Source: Bacteroides sp. (GTDB taxonomy: Bacteria > Bacteroidota > Bacteroidia > Bacteroidales > Bacteroidaceae). Taken from it: a stretch of DNA of 39,359 nucleotides. The DNA lies in assembly GCA_015060735.1 (NCBI GenBank), contig SUXX01000019.1, forward strand, positions 1 through 39,359. Reading direction: 5' to 3'. A program made the position numbers and the translations under genes. Of the stretch, positions 1 to 8,147 are shown piece after piece; within the stretch, counting starts at the first letter, position 1; each line of letters opens with the position of its first letter. The notes below the pieces were generated by a model that made no database searches, was not told the DNA's origin, and was given only the letters and a program-made list of their open reading frames with translations.

Positions 1-171
1 TTCTTCACAGAAGATGGTACTAAGATTTCTATTCGTCCTTCTGGAACAGAACCAAAGATCAAGTTCTATATTGAAGTGAAGGGTGAAATGGGTTGTCCGA
101 AGTGCTACGGTGACGCTAACGCTGCTGCTCTCGAAAAGATTGAAGCTGTTAAGAAGTCATTGGGTGTATAA
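1..171 (+). CDS. Phosphoglucomutase/phosphomannomutase, C-terminal fragment (5' end outside window)
   Basis: The open frame runs in from base 1 and stops with TAA at 169-171, giving 56 residues. It contains [12 protein letters not shown], the phosphate-binding loop of domain 4 in the alpha-D-phosphohexomutase family, so this is the tail of a phosphoglucomutase or phosphomannomutase that interconverts hexose 1- and 6-phosphates in the cytoplasm. The codons are strongly skewed to GGT, GCT, AAG and GAA, as in highly expressed genes of this group. The substrate (glucose or mannose) cannot be decided from the tail alone. Two hairpins follow the stop. Confidence 0.9.
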   Translation, partial: FFTEDGTKISIRPSGTEPKIKFYIEVKGEMGCPKCYGDANAAALEKIEAVKKSLGV

Positions 172-197
172 TATAAGGTATACCTTATTATATATAG

Positions 198-227
198 GTG
201 GGCAATCCGTATGGGTTGCCCACTTTT
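198..227 (+). terminator. Rho-independent terminator of the phosphohexomutase gene
   Basis: An 8-bp perfect stem, GTGGGCAA at 198-205 with TTGCCCAC at 216-223, is followed by TTTT. It lies 27 bp after the stop codon. Confidence 0.75.
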
Positions 228-240
228 GTTGGTATGATAT

Positions 241-287
241 AAAACAGAACGGCAAACTCATTTTTCAAGAGTTTGCCGTTCTGTTTT
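241..287. terminator. Bidirectional terminator between convergent genes
   Basis: A perfect 19-bp inverted repeat (241-259 and 269-287) begins AAAA and ends TTTT, so it has a T-tract on either strand. It lies 13 bp beyond the stop of the minus-strand DUF4270 gene and can also back up the terminator of the phosphohexomutase gene. Confidence 0.85.
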
Positions 288-300
288 AGGTAGATTTTCT

Positions 301-1695
301 TTAGAATGTGGTATACAATACTTGCATTTTAATTGGGTTGTTTTTACCGCCTACCATGCTTGTGCTTTGCATTTTTAGGCTGTTTTTTATACCAATAATA
401 TTACCGCTGGAGTCTACTTCAGTATCAACAGGTATTAGAACCACTTTGTTCCAATCTTCCGTATAATTCCCTTTTGCTTTCTCTTTGATGCAATAAGAGA
501 TGAGAGGAGCAATGTTTGTGAAGGAATATGTATTGGCTGATTCTCCGGATTCTACATATTCAGCCAAGAATGATGTTTTCTCGTCGTATGTTTCATTGTT
601 CTCGAAGAAATTATACATGTCGCTCTTTCTTACCATTAGTAGATATTTGGGAGTACTCATGGAATAAGGCGAGTCGTTCTTTTCGTTTAAGCGTGTAAAA
701 GTGATGGCTGCAGCATTAAGGGTATCTCTTTGATGCACCTCAGCAATTTCATCAATGGGTAAAGTAACTTCGGTAAAGAGTCCTGCTGGAGTCTTTAAAT
801 AGGTACATTTGGTTTCTTCGGTCAGTTCGTTCAGGCGTTCTGAGTTTTGGAAACGATTGGCCTGAATAACTTCCTTGGTTGCGGCAAAGACGATTCCACC
901 GTTTGTCAATGAATCCACTTTTCCTGATGAACTTTTAATTAGATAGTTGAAGTTCAGGTTCAAGAAAATGTCATCGATATATAAAATTGTTCCATCTCCA
1001 TGTGTGCAATGCACATAAATACCTTTCAATACATTCTTAATGAAACTTTCTGCATCCTTGTAGTTGTCCGGGTTTTCTACATATTTATTGTACATTTGCT
1101 TTCCAAGACTGAGAGGGAGTTTAATTTCCTGCCAATAGTTCTTCAAGCGGCTTGTTTCATCGCCATACATATCGGTAAATATGTAGGTGGTGTCATTGAC
1201 AGAGGGGCCTCTGGCTGCAAATGCTTTTCTTGCCAGTGGCTTAGTATTGATATCGTAGTATTGGGATGGGTCAATACTGGTATAGAATGTTTTGAGCTCA
1301 GTTTCGGGGATGACCTTATTCAGCGTATCTATTTGCATTCTCATAGCGTTCAAGGAGTCACCAAAAAACGAGGTGTAGTAAAGCTTGAGTTGAATACCGG
1401 TAATCTCCTGTATTGTTTCAGGAAAGGTGAAATTATCCGTACAATTAAACTGGGCAATAAAATCAGCGGTAAATTCTCCAAATTGAGGGTCTGTATATTT
1501 CCCTAAATAAGCAGTGTTTGTTCTGGCATATACAGAGTCTGCTAAAATGGAACGTGTGCTGACATTGTAGGTCGCTACTCCGCTGTTGATTTTATCTCCT
1601 GCGGATATAGTGCTGTCTCCAATGCCGGTTGTTGAATCGTCGCAGCTGAACAAGACTGCTGCTATCAACCATGCATATAGATATTTTATTTTCAT
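301..1695 (-). CDS. DUF4270 family lipoprotein
   Basis: 464 residues. The N-terminus is a lipoprotein signal (hydrophobic residues 6-16, then FSC with lipidated Cys18). The Cys is followed by acidic DD, resembling the surface-export signal of Bacteroidetes lipoproteins. The rest matches DUF4270, a Bacteroidetes family of secreted proteins of unknown function: an early T-x-AYLGKYTDPQFG segment, beta-rich body, and a C-terminal NPIKMQVLYTTF strand. It lies 30 bp downstream of the short GT5 gene and probably shares its promoter at 2560-2567. This pairing next to panC recurs in Bacteroides as far as I recall. No catalytic residues are recognisable, so no function is assigned. Confidence 0.85.
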   Translation of the reverse strand: MKIKYLYAWLIAAVLFSCDDSTTGIGDSTISAGDKINSGVATYNVSTRSILADSVYARTNTAYLGKYTDPQFGEFTADFIAQFNCTDNFTFPETIQEITGIQLKLYYTSFFGDSLNAMRMQIDTLNKVIPETELKTFYTSIDPSQYYDINTKPLARKAFAARGPSVNDTTYIFTDMYGDETSRLKNYWQEIKLPLSLGKQMYNKYVENPDNYKDAESFIKNVLKGIYVHCTHGDGTILYIDDIFLNLNFNYLIKSSSGKVDSLTNGGIVFAATKEVIQANRFQNSERLNELTEETKCTYLKTPAGLFTEVTLPIDEIAEVHQRDTLNAAAITFTRLNEKNDSPYSMSTPKYLLMVRKSDMYNFFENNETYDEKTSFLAEYVESGESANTYSFTNIAPLISYCIKEKAKGNYTEDWNKVVLIPVDTEVDSSGNIIGIKNSLKMQSTSMVGGKNNPIKMQVLYTTF

Positions 1696-1725
1696 TTTGA
1701 TAATCTCCTTTTATTTATCTTGCGA

Positions 1726-2529
1726 TTAAATTTCCTCATAGAAGTTGTTATAGGCATCTGCATCTATTTCCTGTGAATAGTGGGTGAGTACAGGTATACC
1801 TTTTTCTTGAGCATAGTCGATTAATTCCTGGTCAACATTTTCATTGTTTACAATAATGCCGTCAGAATAGGCAATGGCCAGTTTGCAGAGATCTTTCCAA
1901 TTAGATGGTGTTCCTACAATGTCTTCGATGTCACTCTTTTCTATTCCTTTCAGCATTAATTTGTTTATCAGGCTTTCTTGCAGTTCGCTGTTGTTATTGT
2001 TCCCGAAAAGAGAGAAAATGACTTTGGAATCTCTAAATGAAGGCTCTTCTTTGTATGCCTTCTTGATATAGAGGGGTACAAAAGCACTGATCCATCCTTG
2101 GCAGTGGATGATGTCTGGACACCAACGCAGTTTCTTGACCGTTTCCAAAACACCACGTGCGTAAAAGATTGCACGTTCATCATTGTCTTTATATTCTACA
2201 CCGTTTTCGTCTGTTGCCATAAGACGGTGTTGGAAATAATCATCATTGTCGATAAAATACACTTGCATACGTGCCGCTTGAATAGACGCCACCTTGATGA
2301 TAAGAGGATGGTCGGTATCATCTATAATCAAGTTCATACCTGACAGACGAATCACTTCGTGCAGTTGGTTTCTACGTTCATTTACATTTCCCCATTTGGG
2401 CATGAACGTTCTAATCTCTCTACCTTTTTCTTGAATGGCTTGCGGAAGGTATCTTCCTGTTTTAGCCATTTCTGATTCTGACACATAGGGTATAATCTCT
2501 TGTGTAATAAATAATACTTTGTTTGCCAT
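1726..2529 (-). CDS. Short glycogen/starch synthase-like protein (GT5 N-terminal domain only)
   Basis: 267 residues, about half of a normal GlgA (roughly 480). The sequence follows the GT5 N-terminal Rossmann domain: VLFITQEIIPYVSESEMAKTG, then PKWG, VYFIDNDDYF, a DIIHCQGW segment (normally DVVHAHDW) and residues up to the domain end. The usual ADP-glucose motif KxGGL is replaced by KTGRYL, and the C-terminal nucleotide-binding domain is absent. There is no frameshift: the frame ends 30 bp before the DUF4270 gene. Short proteins of this kind are annotated as glycogen synthase in Bacteroides. Whether it has glycosyltransferase activity is doubtful, and a binding or regulatory role is possible. 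A TATCTTTG box lies upstream. Confidence 0.8.
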   Translation of the reverse strand: MANKVLFITQEIIPYVSESEMAKTGRYLPQAIQEKGREIRTFMPKWGNVNERRNQLHEVIRLSGMNLIIDDTDHPLIIKVASIQAARMQVYFIDNDDYFQHRLMATDENGVEYKDNDERAIFYARGVLETVKKLRWCPDIIHCQGWISAFVPLYIKKAYKEEPSFRDSKVIFSLFGNNNNSELQESLINKLMLKGIEKSDIEDIVGTPSNWKDLCKLAIAYSDGIIVNNENVDQELIDYAQEKGIPVLTHYSQEIDADAYNNFYEEI

Positions 2530-2559
2530 CTTAAAAATCTTCTTGCTCTAAATCAACTG

Positions 2560-2567
2560 CAAAGATA
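2560..2567 (-). promoter_or_regulatory. Bacteroidetes -7 box (TATCTTTG) for the GT5-DUF4270 operon
   Basis: The plus strand reads CAAAGATA, which is TATCTTTG on the minus strand, a perfect TAnnTTTG. It lies 31 bp before the ATG at 2529. No clear -33 TTG at the usual spacing was seen. Confidence 0.6.
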
Positions 2568-2668
2568 ATAAAAAAAAGGATGCAACCCGAAAAAACCAAT
2601 CTTAATAAATCTTTATCTTTTGTTAAGGGGGCGTAATCTATGGTATTTTATGCTCTGTGAGTCGGTCT

Positions 2669-2725
2669 GGGAGATAAATATTCCCTTTTTTTCGGATAAA
2701 TATTGTTTTTTTTTCGTTATCTCCC
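2669..2725. repeat. Operator-like inverted and direct repeats upstream of panC
   Basis: GGGAGATAA (2669-2677) and TTATCTCCC (2717-2725) form a perfect 9-bp inverted repeat. Nested inside, GATAAATATT occurs twice in direct orientation (2673-2682 and 2695-2704), 22 bp apart, close to two helical turns. It lies just before an imperfect -7 box (TTAATTTG, 2737-2744). Binding by a regulator is inference. Confidence 0.45.
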
Positions 2726-2785
2726 AAATTATGTCTTAATTTGCAGCCGTTTTATGATTACAACTTAAAAAAAGGGAGAACTAAT

Positions 2786-3634
2786 ATGAAGTTGATTCAT
2801 ACAATTAAGGAATTGCGTGCTGAATTGGATATTCAGCGGAGTGCAGGTAAAAAGATTGGGCTTGTCCCTACCATGGGAGCATTGCACGCAGGACATGCTT
2901 CGTTGGTAAAGTTGGCTGTTGCCGAAAATGATGTGGTAGTGGTGAGTGACTTTGTCAATCCAACCCAGTTTAATGATCAAAATGATTTATTGAAATATCC
3001 GCGTACTTTGGAAGCAGACTGTGAATTGCTTGAAAAGGAAGGAGCTGATTATGTCTTTGCTCCATCGGTAGAAGAAGTATATCCGGAGCCGGATACACGT
3101 CAATTTAGTTATGCACCGCTTGATACAGTGATGGAAGGCAAGTATCGTCCGGGACACTTCAATGGTGTATGCCAAATCGTGAGCAAGTTGTTTATGATGG
3201 TGGAGCCGGATAAGGCTTATTTCGGTGAGAAGGATTTTCAGCAGTTGGCTATCATCCGTGAAATGGTGAAGCAAATGGCTTTCCCAATCCAGATTGTTGG
3301 ATGTCCGATTGTACGTGAATCGGATGGCTTAGCGTTAAGTAGTCGTAATGCTCGTCTTTCTGATGCCGAACGTGTGCAAGCATTGAACATTTCCAAAACC
3401 TTGTTTAATAGCAAGGAATTTGCGTTGTCTCATTCAGTTGCAGAGACTCAAGCCTATGTGGAAGAATCCATCGCAGATTCAGAAGGTCTTGAATTAGAGT
3501 ATTTTGAGATTGTAGACGGATTGACTTTGCAAAAGATTTCAAACTGGGATGATTCTGCTTATGTGGTAGGATGTATAACAGTTTATTGCGGGGATGTACG
3601 TTTGATTGATAATATAAAATATAAGGAACAATGA
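2786..3634 (+). CDS. panC: Pantoate--beta-alanine ligase (pantothenate synthetase)
   Basis: 282 residues from the ATG at 2786, preceded by AAAGGGAGAA. An in-frame ATG 45 bp upstream is open but adds 15 residues not found in the family. It condenses pantoate and beta-alanine with ATP in the last step of pantothenate synthesis, in the cytoplasm. Visible motifs are [13 protein letters not shown] (residues 28-40, with the HxGH nucleotide-binding signature), [15 protein letters not shown] and ALSSRN. The length matches PanC. Its stop overlaps the panD start by 4 bp (ATGA), so the two are translationally coupled and beta-alanine supply (PanD) is made alongside its consumer. Confidence 0.97.
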   Translation: MKLIHTIKELRAELDIQRSAGKKIGLVPTMGALHAGHASLVKLAVAENDVVVVSDFVNPTQFNDQNDLLKYPRTLEADCELLEKEGADYVFAPSVEEVYPEPDTRQFSYAPLDTVMEGKYRPGHFNGVCQIVSKLFMMVEPDKAYFGEKDFQQLAIIREMVKQMAFPIQIVGCPIVRESDGLALSSRNARLSDAERVQALNISKTLFNSKEFALSHSVAETQAYVEESIADSEGLELEYFEIVDGLTLQKISNWDDSAYVVGCITVYCGDVRLIDNIKYKEQ

Positions 3635-3981
3635 TGATAGAAGTAATGAAGTCCAAAATTCATTGTGCCCGTGTGACAGAAGCTAATCTGAATTACATGG
3701 GAAGTATTACGATTGATGAGGACTTGATGGATGCTGCCAATTTGATTGCAGGGGAAAAGGTCTCTATTGTAAACAATAATAATGGAGAACGCTTTGAAAC
3801 TTATATCATAAAAGGTGAGCGTGGTTCCGGATGTATCTGTTTGAATGGGGCTGCAGCCCGTAAAGTACAAGTGGGTGATATTGTTATCATCATGTCGTAT
3901 GCCTTAATGGACTTCGAAGAAGCCAAGAGCTTTAAGCCTTGGATGGTTTTTCCGGATTCGATGACCAATAAATTAGTTTAA
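3631..3981 (+). CDS. panD: Aspartate 1-decarboxylase
   Basis: 116 residues. It makes beta-alanine from L-aspartate using a pyruvoyl group formed by self-cleavage. The cleavage site Gly-Ser is seen in NYMGSITID (Gly24-Ser25), and the family motifs [17 protein letters not shown] and [13 protein letters not shown] follow in order. Two adjacent ATGs (3631 and 3634) are possible starts. The second aligns better with the MIxxM start of E. coli PanD, while the first gives the ATGA overlap with panC. A bidirectional terminator starts right at the stop codon. Confidence 0.96.
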   Translation: MMIEVMKSKIHCARVTEANLNYMGSITIDEDLMDAANLIAGEKVSIVNNNNGERFETYIIKGERGSGCICLNGAAARKVQVGDIVIIMSYALMDFEEAKSFKPWMVFPDSMTNKLV

Positions 3982-4020
3982 AATAAGCGGATGCATCACT
4001 TAGATGCATCCGCTTATTTT
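3981..4020. terminator. Bidirectional terminator, panD / fbp
   Basis: Perfect 17-bp inverted repeat: AAATAAGCGGATGCATC at 3981-3997 and its complement at 4003-4019, with a 5-nt loop and T-rich flanks on both strands. It serves the convergent panD and fbp genes. Confidence 0.9.
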
Positions 4021-6015
4021 TTAATTGGACCGTTCTTTAATTAATCCTATGCGATAAGCAACCAATAGTTTTTTCAAGTCTTCAATTTGCTTGATGAGGT
4101 CGCGACCCTTATCAGTGTCTTTTACCATCATGCGTTGGGTGCTCATTTCTACAATCTGCGTACTCGATTTAATGTCTTGTCCTTCTTCAATGGCCTTTTG
4201 CATGGAAGTGAAAGGTTCATGCTGGATTAATTGGAAACCGCGTGAATGATAAACCAACGTGTAGCCGGCAATACCTGTTTGTGAATGGTATGGTTTAGAG
4301 AAACCACCGTCTATCAGCATCATCTTGCTGTTCTTGATAGGGTTTTCACCTTGTAGGGTTTTTACAGGAACGTGTCCGTTGATGATATGTCGATGTGCTC
4401 CGATTACTCCGAATTCATCCAATAACATTTCGCATACTTTTTCATCTTCCCGTAAAGTATAATAATATCCCTTAGTTTCCTTGTGGAGTTCTTTTTCCTT
4501 CAAGAAATAGCGTTCGAAGGTCGCCATTTTGTCCTTGTCAAAGGCTGGAGAATCTTTCCCACACCATAAATACCAGACAAAATCGCGGGCAAATTTCTTA
4601 TCTTCACTTTCTTCGTCGGTAAAGAAGGCTGTACGAATCAAATGTCCGACTTTCTCTAACAAAGCTTTTCCTTTGTATGCTTTTCCACGGATAATAATGT
4701 CTTTAAGGGTACCGTCGGCGTTCAACGGAACAGAGGCGTGGAACAGTAGATTAGAGTTGGTTACGGTATACATACAACCATAACGGAACAGGCATTTCAT
4801 GTGTTGTTTCAACTTTTCGCTGCTGACGAAGGAGTGGTGAAGTTTATCCATGATTTCCTGTTCTTCCGGAGTCAATTTGTATGGGTCGTTGGGGTCTACT
4901 GTTGGCAAGAATGTATCTTTCAATTCGTATTCTTTTCCGTTAAGAATCAGTACATTTCTATCATAGTCGATGCGATGTAATAACATGCGGTCTTCCATGT
5001 TGAAATCCGGTCGACGCTGGATGATTTCAGCTTCTAGCTTAAACTGAATGATACTGATAGCTTTGTGCATTTGAGCTATCATGCGTAGTGTTTTGGGGTT
5101 ATGTGTGTCTTCTCTGGGGTCAACTTTGGGCCCGAATAAAGTGCATGGATCATCTGCATAGGTCTCCATGGCAAAAGTAGCCAAAGGAAGCAAATTGATG
5201 CCATAACCATCTTCCAATACGGTCATGTTGCCGAAACGCATTGCCAAACGGAGTACGTTTGCCATACAGCAATCATTTCCGGCAGCAGCTCCCATCCATA
5301 AAATGTCATGGTTTCCCCATTGGATGTCCAGCTTGTGATAATTGCACAAGATATCCATGATTTTATGAGGAGCAGGTCCACGGTCGAAGATGTCTCCTAA
5401 GATATGCAACTTGTCAATGGTCAATCGTTGTATCAAATTACAAAGAGCCACGATAAAGTCATCTGCACGACGAGTCGATATGATGGTGCTGATAATCACA
5501 TTGATGTATGCTTGCTTGTTAGGCTCCATGCTGTTTTCGTGCAGTAATTCTTGGATTATGTACGAGAATTCTTCGGGCAATGACTTACGCACTTTGGAGC
5601 GGGTATATTTGGAGGAAACATTCCGGCAGACCATAACCAGTTGGTTCAAAGTGGTTACATACCAATCGTCCAGCTCTTTCTCACTTTCTTTTACCAGTAC
5701 AAGTTTTTGCTCAGGATAATAAATGAGGGTACACAATTCTTTTTTTTCGTTTTCCCGGAGTGTGTTTCCGAAAATCTCATTGACTTTTCGTTTGATTGCT
5801 CCCGAAGCATTTCTTAATACATGTTGGAAGGCTTCGTATTCACCATGCAGGTCAGCAAGGAAATGTTCTGTACCTTTCGGAAGGTTTAAAATCGCTTCCA
5901 GGTTGATGATTTCGGTGCTTGCATCTGCTATCGTAGGAAAACTACGTGATAGCAGTTGCAGGTATCTCATATCTTCCTGTATCATTTCAGGAGTAATTTG
6001 ACTATATGTATTCAT
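4021..6015 (-). CDS. fbp: Fructose-1,6-bisphosphatase class III
   Basis: 664 residues, the usual length of class III FBPase (Firmicutes and Bacteroidetes type). It removes the 1-phosphate from fructose 1,6-bisphosphate in gluconeogenesis, in the cytoplasm. The metallophosphatase core is visible: FLADLHGEYEAF (residues 52-63, Asp55 and His57), LHILGDIFDRGPAPHK and QWGNHDILWMGAAAG around residues 200-240, and INGHVPVK plus MLIDGGFSKPYH near the C-terminus. It stands alone, with a -7 box TATTTTTG at 6082-6089 and a shared terminator with panD. Confidence 0.96.
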   Translation of the reverse strand: MNTYSQITPEMIQEDMRYLQLLSRSFPTIADASTEIINLEAILNLPKGTEHFLADLHGEYEAFQHVLRNASGAIKRKVNEIFGNTLRENEKKELCTLIYYPEQKLVLVKESEKELDDWYVTTLNQLVMVCRNVSSKYTRSKVRKSLPEEFSYIIQELLHENSMEPNKQAYINVIISTIISTRRADDFIVALCNLIQRLTIDKLHILGDIFDRGPAPHKIMDILCNYHKLDIQWGNHDILWMGAAAGNDCCMANVLRLAMRFGNMTVLEDGYGINLLPLATFAMETYADDPCTLFGPKVDPREDTHNPKTLRMIAQMHKAISIIQFKLEAEIIQRRPDFNMEDRMLLHRIDYDRNVLILNGKEYELKDTFLPTVDPNDPYKLTPEEQEIMDKLHHSFVSSEKLKQHMKCLFRYGCMYTVTNSNLLFHASVPLNADGTLKDIIIRGKAYKGKALLEKVGHLIRTAFFTDEESEDKKFARDFVWYLWCGKDSPAFDKDKMATFERYFLKEKELHKETKGYYYTLREDEKVCEMLLDEFGVIGAHRHIINGHVPVKTLQGENPIKNSKMMLIDGGFSKPYHSQTGIAGYTLVYHSRGFQLIQHEPFTSMQKAIEEGQDIKSSTQIVEMSTQRMMVKDTDKGRDLIKQIEDLKKLLVAYRIGLIKERSN

Positions 6016-6081
6016 GGTTATTATGTATTAAAGAGCATTCGTTGGTTTAAGTTGTGTTCATTTTATAACACAGCCATGCTA

Positions 6082-6089
6082 CAAAAATA
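6082..6089 (-). promoter_or_regulatory. -7 box (TATTTTTG) of fbp
   Basis: The plus strand reads CAAAAATA, giving a perfect TAnnTTTG on the minus strand, 67 bp before the fbp ATG. No convincing -33 element. Confidence 0.5.
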
Positions 6090-6151
6090 AAAAGAAAATA
6101 TGGAATGAAAAAAGAAAAAATCAATCAACCGTATTAAAAAATCTAATACTG

Positions 6152-6182
6152 TTGTTATTTTTTAATAAAAGTGTTATGTTTA
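6152..6182 (+). promoter_or_regulatory. Candidate promoter of the 6212 oxidoreductase gene
   Basis: TTG at 6152-6154 and TATGTTTA at 6175-6182 (one mismatch to TAnnTTTG) are separated by 20 bp, the usual Bacteroidetes spacing. It lies 29 bp before the ATG. Confidence 0.45.
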
Positions 6183-6211
6183 CAGCATCTATTAATTAAA
6201 ATTGTACGGTT

Positions 6212-7312
6212 ATGAAATTGCAGGTGATAATGAAAACTCTTGTAGGCTTGTTTTGTATTTGTCAGACGTCCTTGGTAAGTGCACAAAAGTCAGGGCCTCT
6301 TCGGTTGGGAGTTGCTGGTGTAACTCATGGACATTTGAATGAAGTGGTTGTTCGTTTGGATAGAGGTGATTTTGAGGTAGTAGGGGTTGCTGAAGCCAAT
6401 GAAACCTATCTGAAGAATAATTCGCTTCGTAAAAAATTGGATCCGTCTGTATTCTATGCTGATTTAGAAGAGATGCTTGACAAAACCCAACCAGAAGTAG
6501 TGGTGGCTTATGGCCCGATTTATGACCATTTGGCTGTTGTGGAGGCGTGTGCTCCTAGAGGGATACATGTGATGGTTGAAAAACCACTGGCTGTAAACAT
6601 GAAACATGCCAACCGAATGGCTGAGTTGGCACGTAAACACAACATATTGGTATTGACAAATTATGAGACTACATGGTATCATACAAATCATGAAGCTTAT
6701 CGATTGATTAAAGAAGAGGATGCTATCGGTCCTTTGCATCGGATAGAGGTTTATGATGGGCATCAAGGTCCGTTTGAAATCCGTTGTGGCAAGGAGTTTA
6801 CTGATTGGTTGACAGACCCTGTGTTGAATGGTGGTGGAGCGGTGATTGATTTCGGTTGTTATGGAGCCAATTTGGTTACATGGTTGCTGAATGGGGAAGA
6901 GCCAATCAGTGTATATGCCGTTTTAAAGCAGATTAAGCCGGATAAATATCCGAAGGTGGATGATGATGCGACTATTATCGTTGAATATCCATCAATGACG
7001 GCTCAGATTATGGGTTCATGGAATTGGCCGGTCGGACGAAAGGATATGCATATTTATGGTCGTAAGGGATATATCTATCAAGATACACCGACATCAATGC
7101 GGGTATATGCCCAAAGAAAACTGGATACAATCCAACCTCCCAAGTTGCCCGAACCCTATAACGATTCTTTCTATTATTTGAAAGCAGCTGTTCGCAAGGA
7201 GATTCAAGTAAAACCATACGATTTGTCTTCGTTGGAGAACAATCTGATTGTAGTTAAGATACTTGAATCTGCGATTGAGAGTTCAAAGACGGGTAAGCCT
7301 GTTCGTTGGTAG
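6212..7312 (+). CDS. Sec-exported Gfo/Idh/MocA family oxidoreductase
   Basis: 366 residues. Residues 1-24 look like a Sec signal peptide (hydrophobic VGLFCICQTSLV, cleavage after VSA before Gln25); ATG 6230 (Met7) is an alternative start that keeps the signal. The Rossmann fold follows (LRLGVAGVTHGH). The family motif EKP is at residues 123-125 (MVEKPLAVN). The second signature is GGGAVIDFGCYGAN, with Asp213 and Tyr217: the D-x3-Y arrangement of glucose-fructose oxidoreductase rather than the D-x3-H of inositol dehydrogenase types. The substrate is unknown, probably a sugar or polyol. A periplasmic NAD(P) enzyme exported by Sec would have to bind cofactor after export. The gene is monocistronic and converges with nudC. 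Confidence 0.85.
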   Translation: MKLQVIMKTLVGLFCICQTSLVSAQKSGPLRLGVAGVTHGHLNEVVVRLDRGDFEVVGVAEANETYLKNNSLRKKLDPSVFYADLEEMLDKTQPEVVVAYGPIYDHLAVVEACAPRGIHVMVEKPLAVNMKHANRMAELARKHNILVLTNYETTWYHTNHEAYRLIKEEDAIGPLHRIEVYDGHQGPFEIRCGKEFTDWLTDPVLNGGGAVIDFGCYGANLVTWLLNGEEPISVYAVLKQIKPDKYPKVDDDATIIVEYPSMTAQIMGSWNWPVGRKDMHIYGRKGYIYQDTPTSMRVYAQRKLDTIQPPKLPEPYNDSFYYLKAAVRKEIQVKPYDLSSLENNLIVVKILESAIESSKTGKPVRW

Positions 7313-7366
7313 AGCATAAGATAAAAGCGGAAACTTAATGACAAGTTTCCGCTTTTATCTTATGCT
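7313..7366. terminator. Long bidirectional terminator overlapping the nudC stop
   Basis: A perfect 24-bp inverted repeat (7313-7336 and 7343-7366, loop AATGAC) starts directly at the stop codon of the 6212 gene. The nudC stop codon (7360-7362) and its last codon lie inside the right arm, so part of the hairpin is coding on the minus strand. Confidence 0.85.
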
Positions 7367-8142
7367 TTCTCTAACCAATCATCAATAAGTTTTCTGGCTA
7401 GGCTTAGTTTGCCGGGAATTTCGGGTAAATTATCTTTTGTAAAGAATGCACCGGCACACAGTTCTTCGTCTTGAAGTTTGATCTCACCGCTTTCATAATC
7501 AGCGGTAAAACCTATCATTACTCCGCTTGGATAGGGCCAGGGTTGACTACCGAAGTATTTTAGGTTTTTGATGCGGAGTCCGGTCTCTTCCATGACCTCT
7601 CGGTGCACACATTCTTCCAGTGTTTCGCCGGCTTCTAAAAAGCCGGCTACTAGTCCGTAAAAGGTACCCCTGAAGTTTTTTGCTCTGACCATCAATATGC
7701 TGTCTCCTTTGTTGATACGTACAATGATGGCCGGAGAAATATGTGGATAAAATTCCTGACGGCATTCAGGACACTTCTTGCCGATGTCAGAGATTCGCTT
7801 GGTGGGTACACCACAGGCCGGACAATAACGGCTGTTTTGATCCCAATTCAGAATTTCGAAGGCTTGGCCGGCTTTGTAGTATTCCTGAAAAGGCAGAAAA
7901 TCGTACGAAGCCCGAAGCCCTTTCATCTCTCGTAGGGGAGCTTCTTCTCCGGATATGGGGGTGTGTAGATGATAAGTCTTGCAAGGGATCTCTTGTAAGT
8001 ATCCAATGTTATGGATGGTACTACCGATAGGGACTTTTTCTGGTGGTTCCGCCCCACAAGGGATGTGATAACCATCGGCCTGTTGTTCGATTAAAATCAA
8101 GTCTTTGTAAAAGACGAACCAATAATATGTTTGTTCTTTCAT
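7360..8142 (-). CDS. nudC: NAD(+) diphosphatase / decapping Nudix hydrolase
   Basis: 260 residues, matching NudC. It splits NADH/NAD+ to NMN and AMP and, in E. coli, removes NAD caps from RNA. The zinc ribbon is visible as Cys107-x2-Cys110 (CPACG) and Cys124-x2-Cys127 (CPEC). The Nudix box spans Gly167 to about residue 189, with REVMEETGL at 181-189. The NudC-specific SQPWPYPS sits at 199-206. The gene starts 5 bp after the tex stop, so it is cotranscribed with tex. Its 3' end lies in the terminator hairpin. Confidence 0.95.
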   Translation of the reverse strand: MKEQTYYWFVFYKDLILIEQQADGYHIPCGAEPPEKVPIGSTIHNIGYLQEIPCKTYHLHTPISGEEAPLREMKGLRASYDFLPFQEYYKAGQAFEILNWDQNSRYCPACGVPTKRISDIGKKCPECRQEFYPHISPAIIVRINKGDSILMVRAKNFRGTFYGLVAGFLEAGETLEECVHREVMEETGLRIKNLKYFGSQPWPYPSGVMIGFTADYESGEIKLQDEELCAGAFFTKDNLPEIPGKLSLARKLIDDWLEKA

Positions 8143-8147
8143 TGTTC

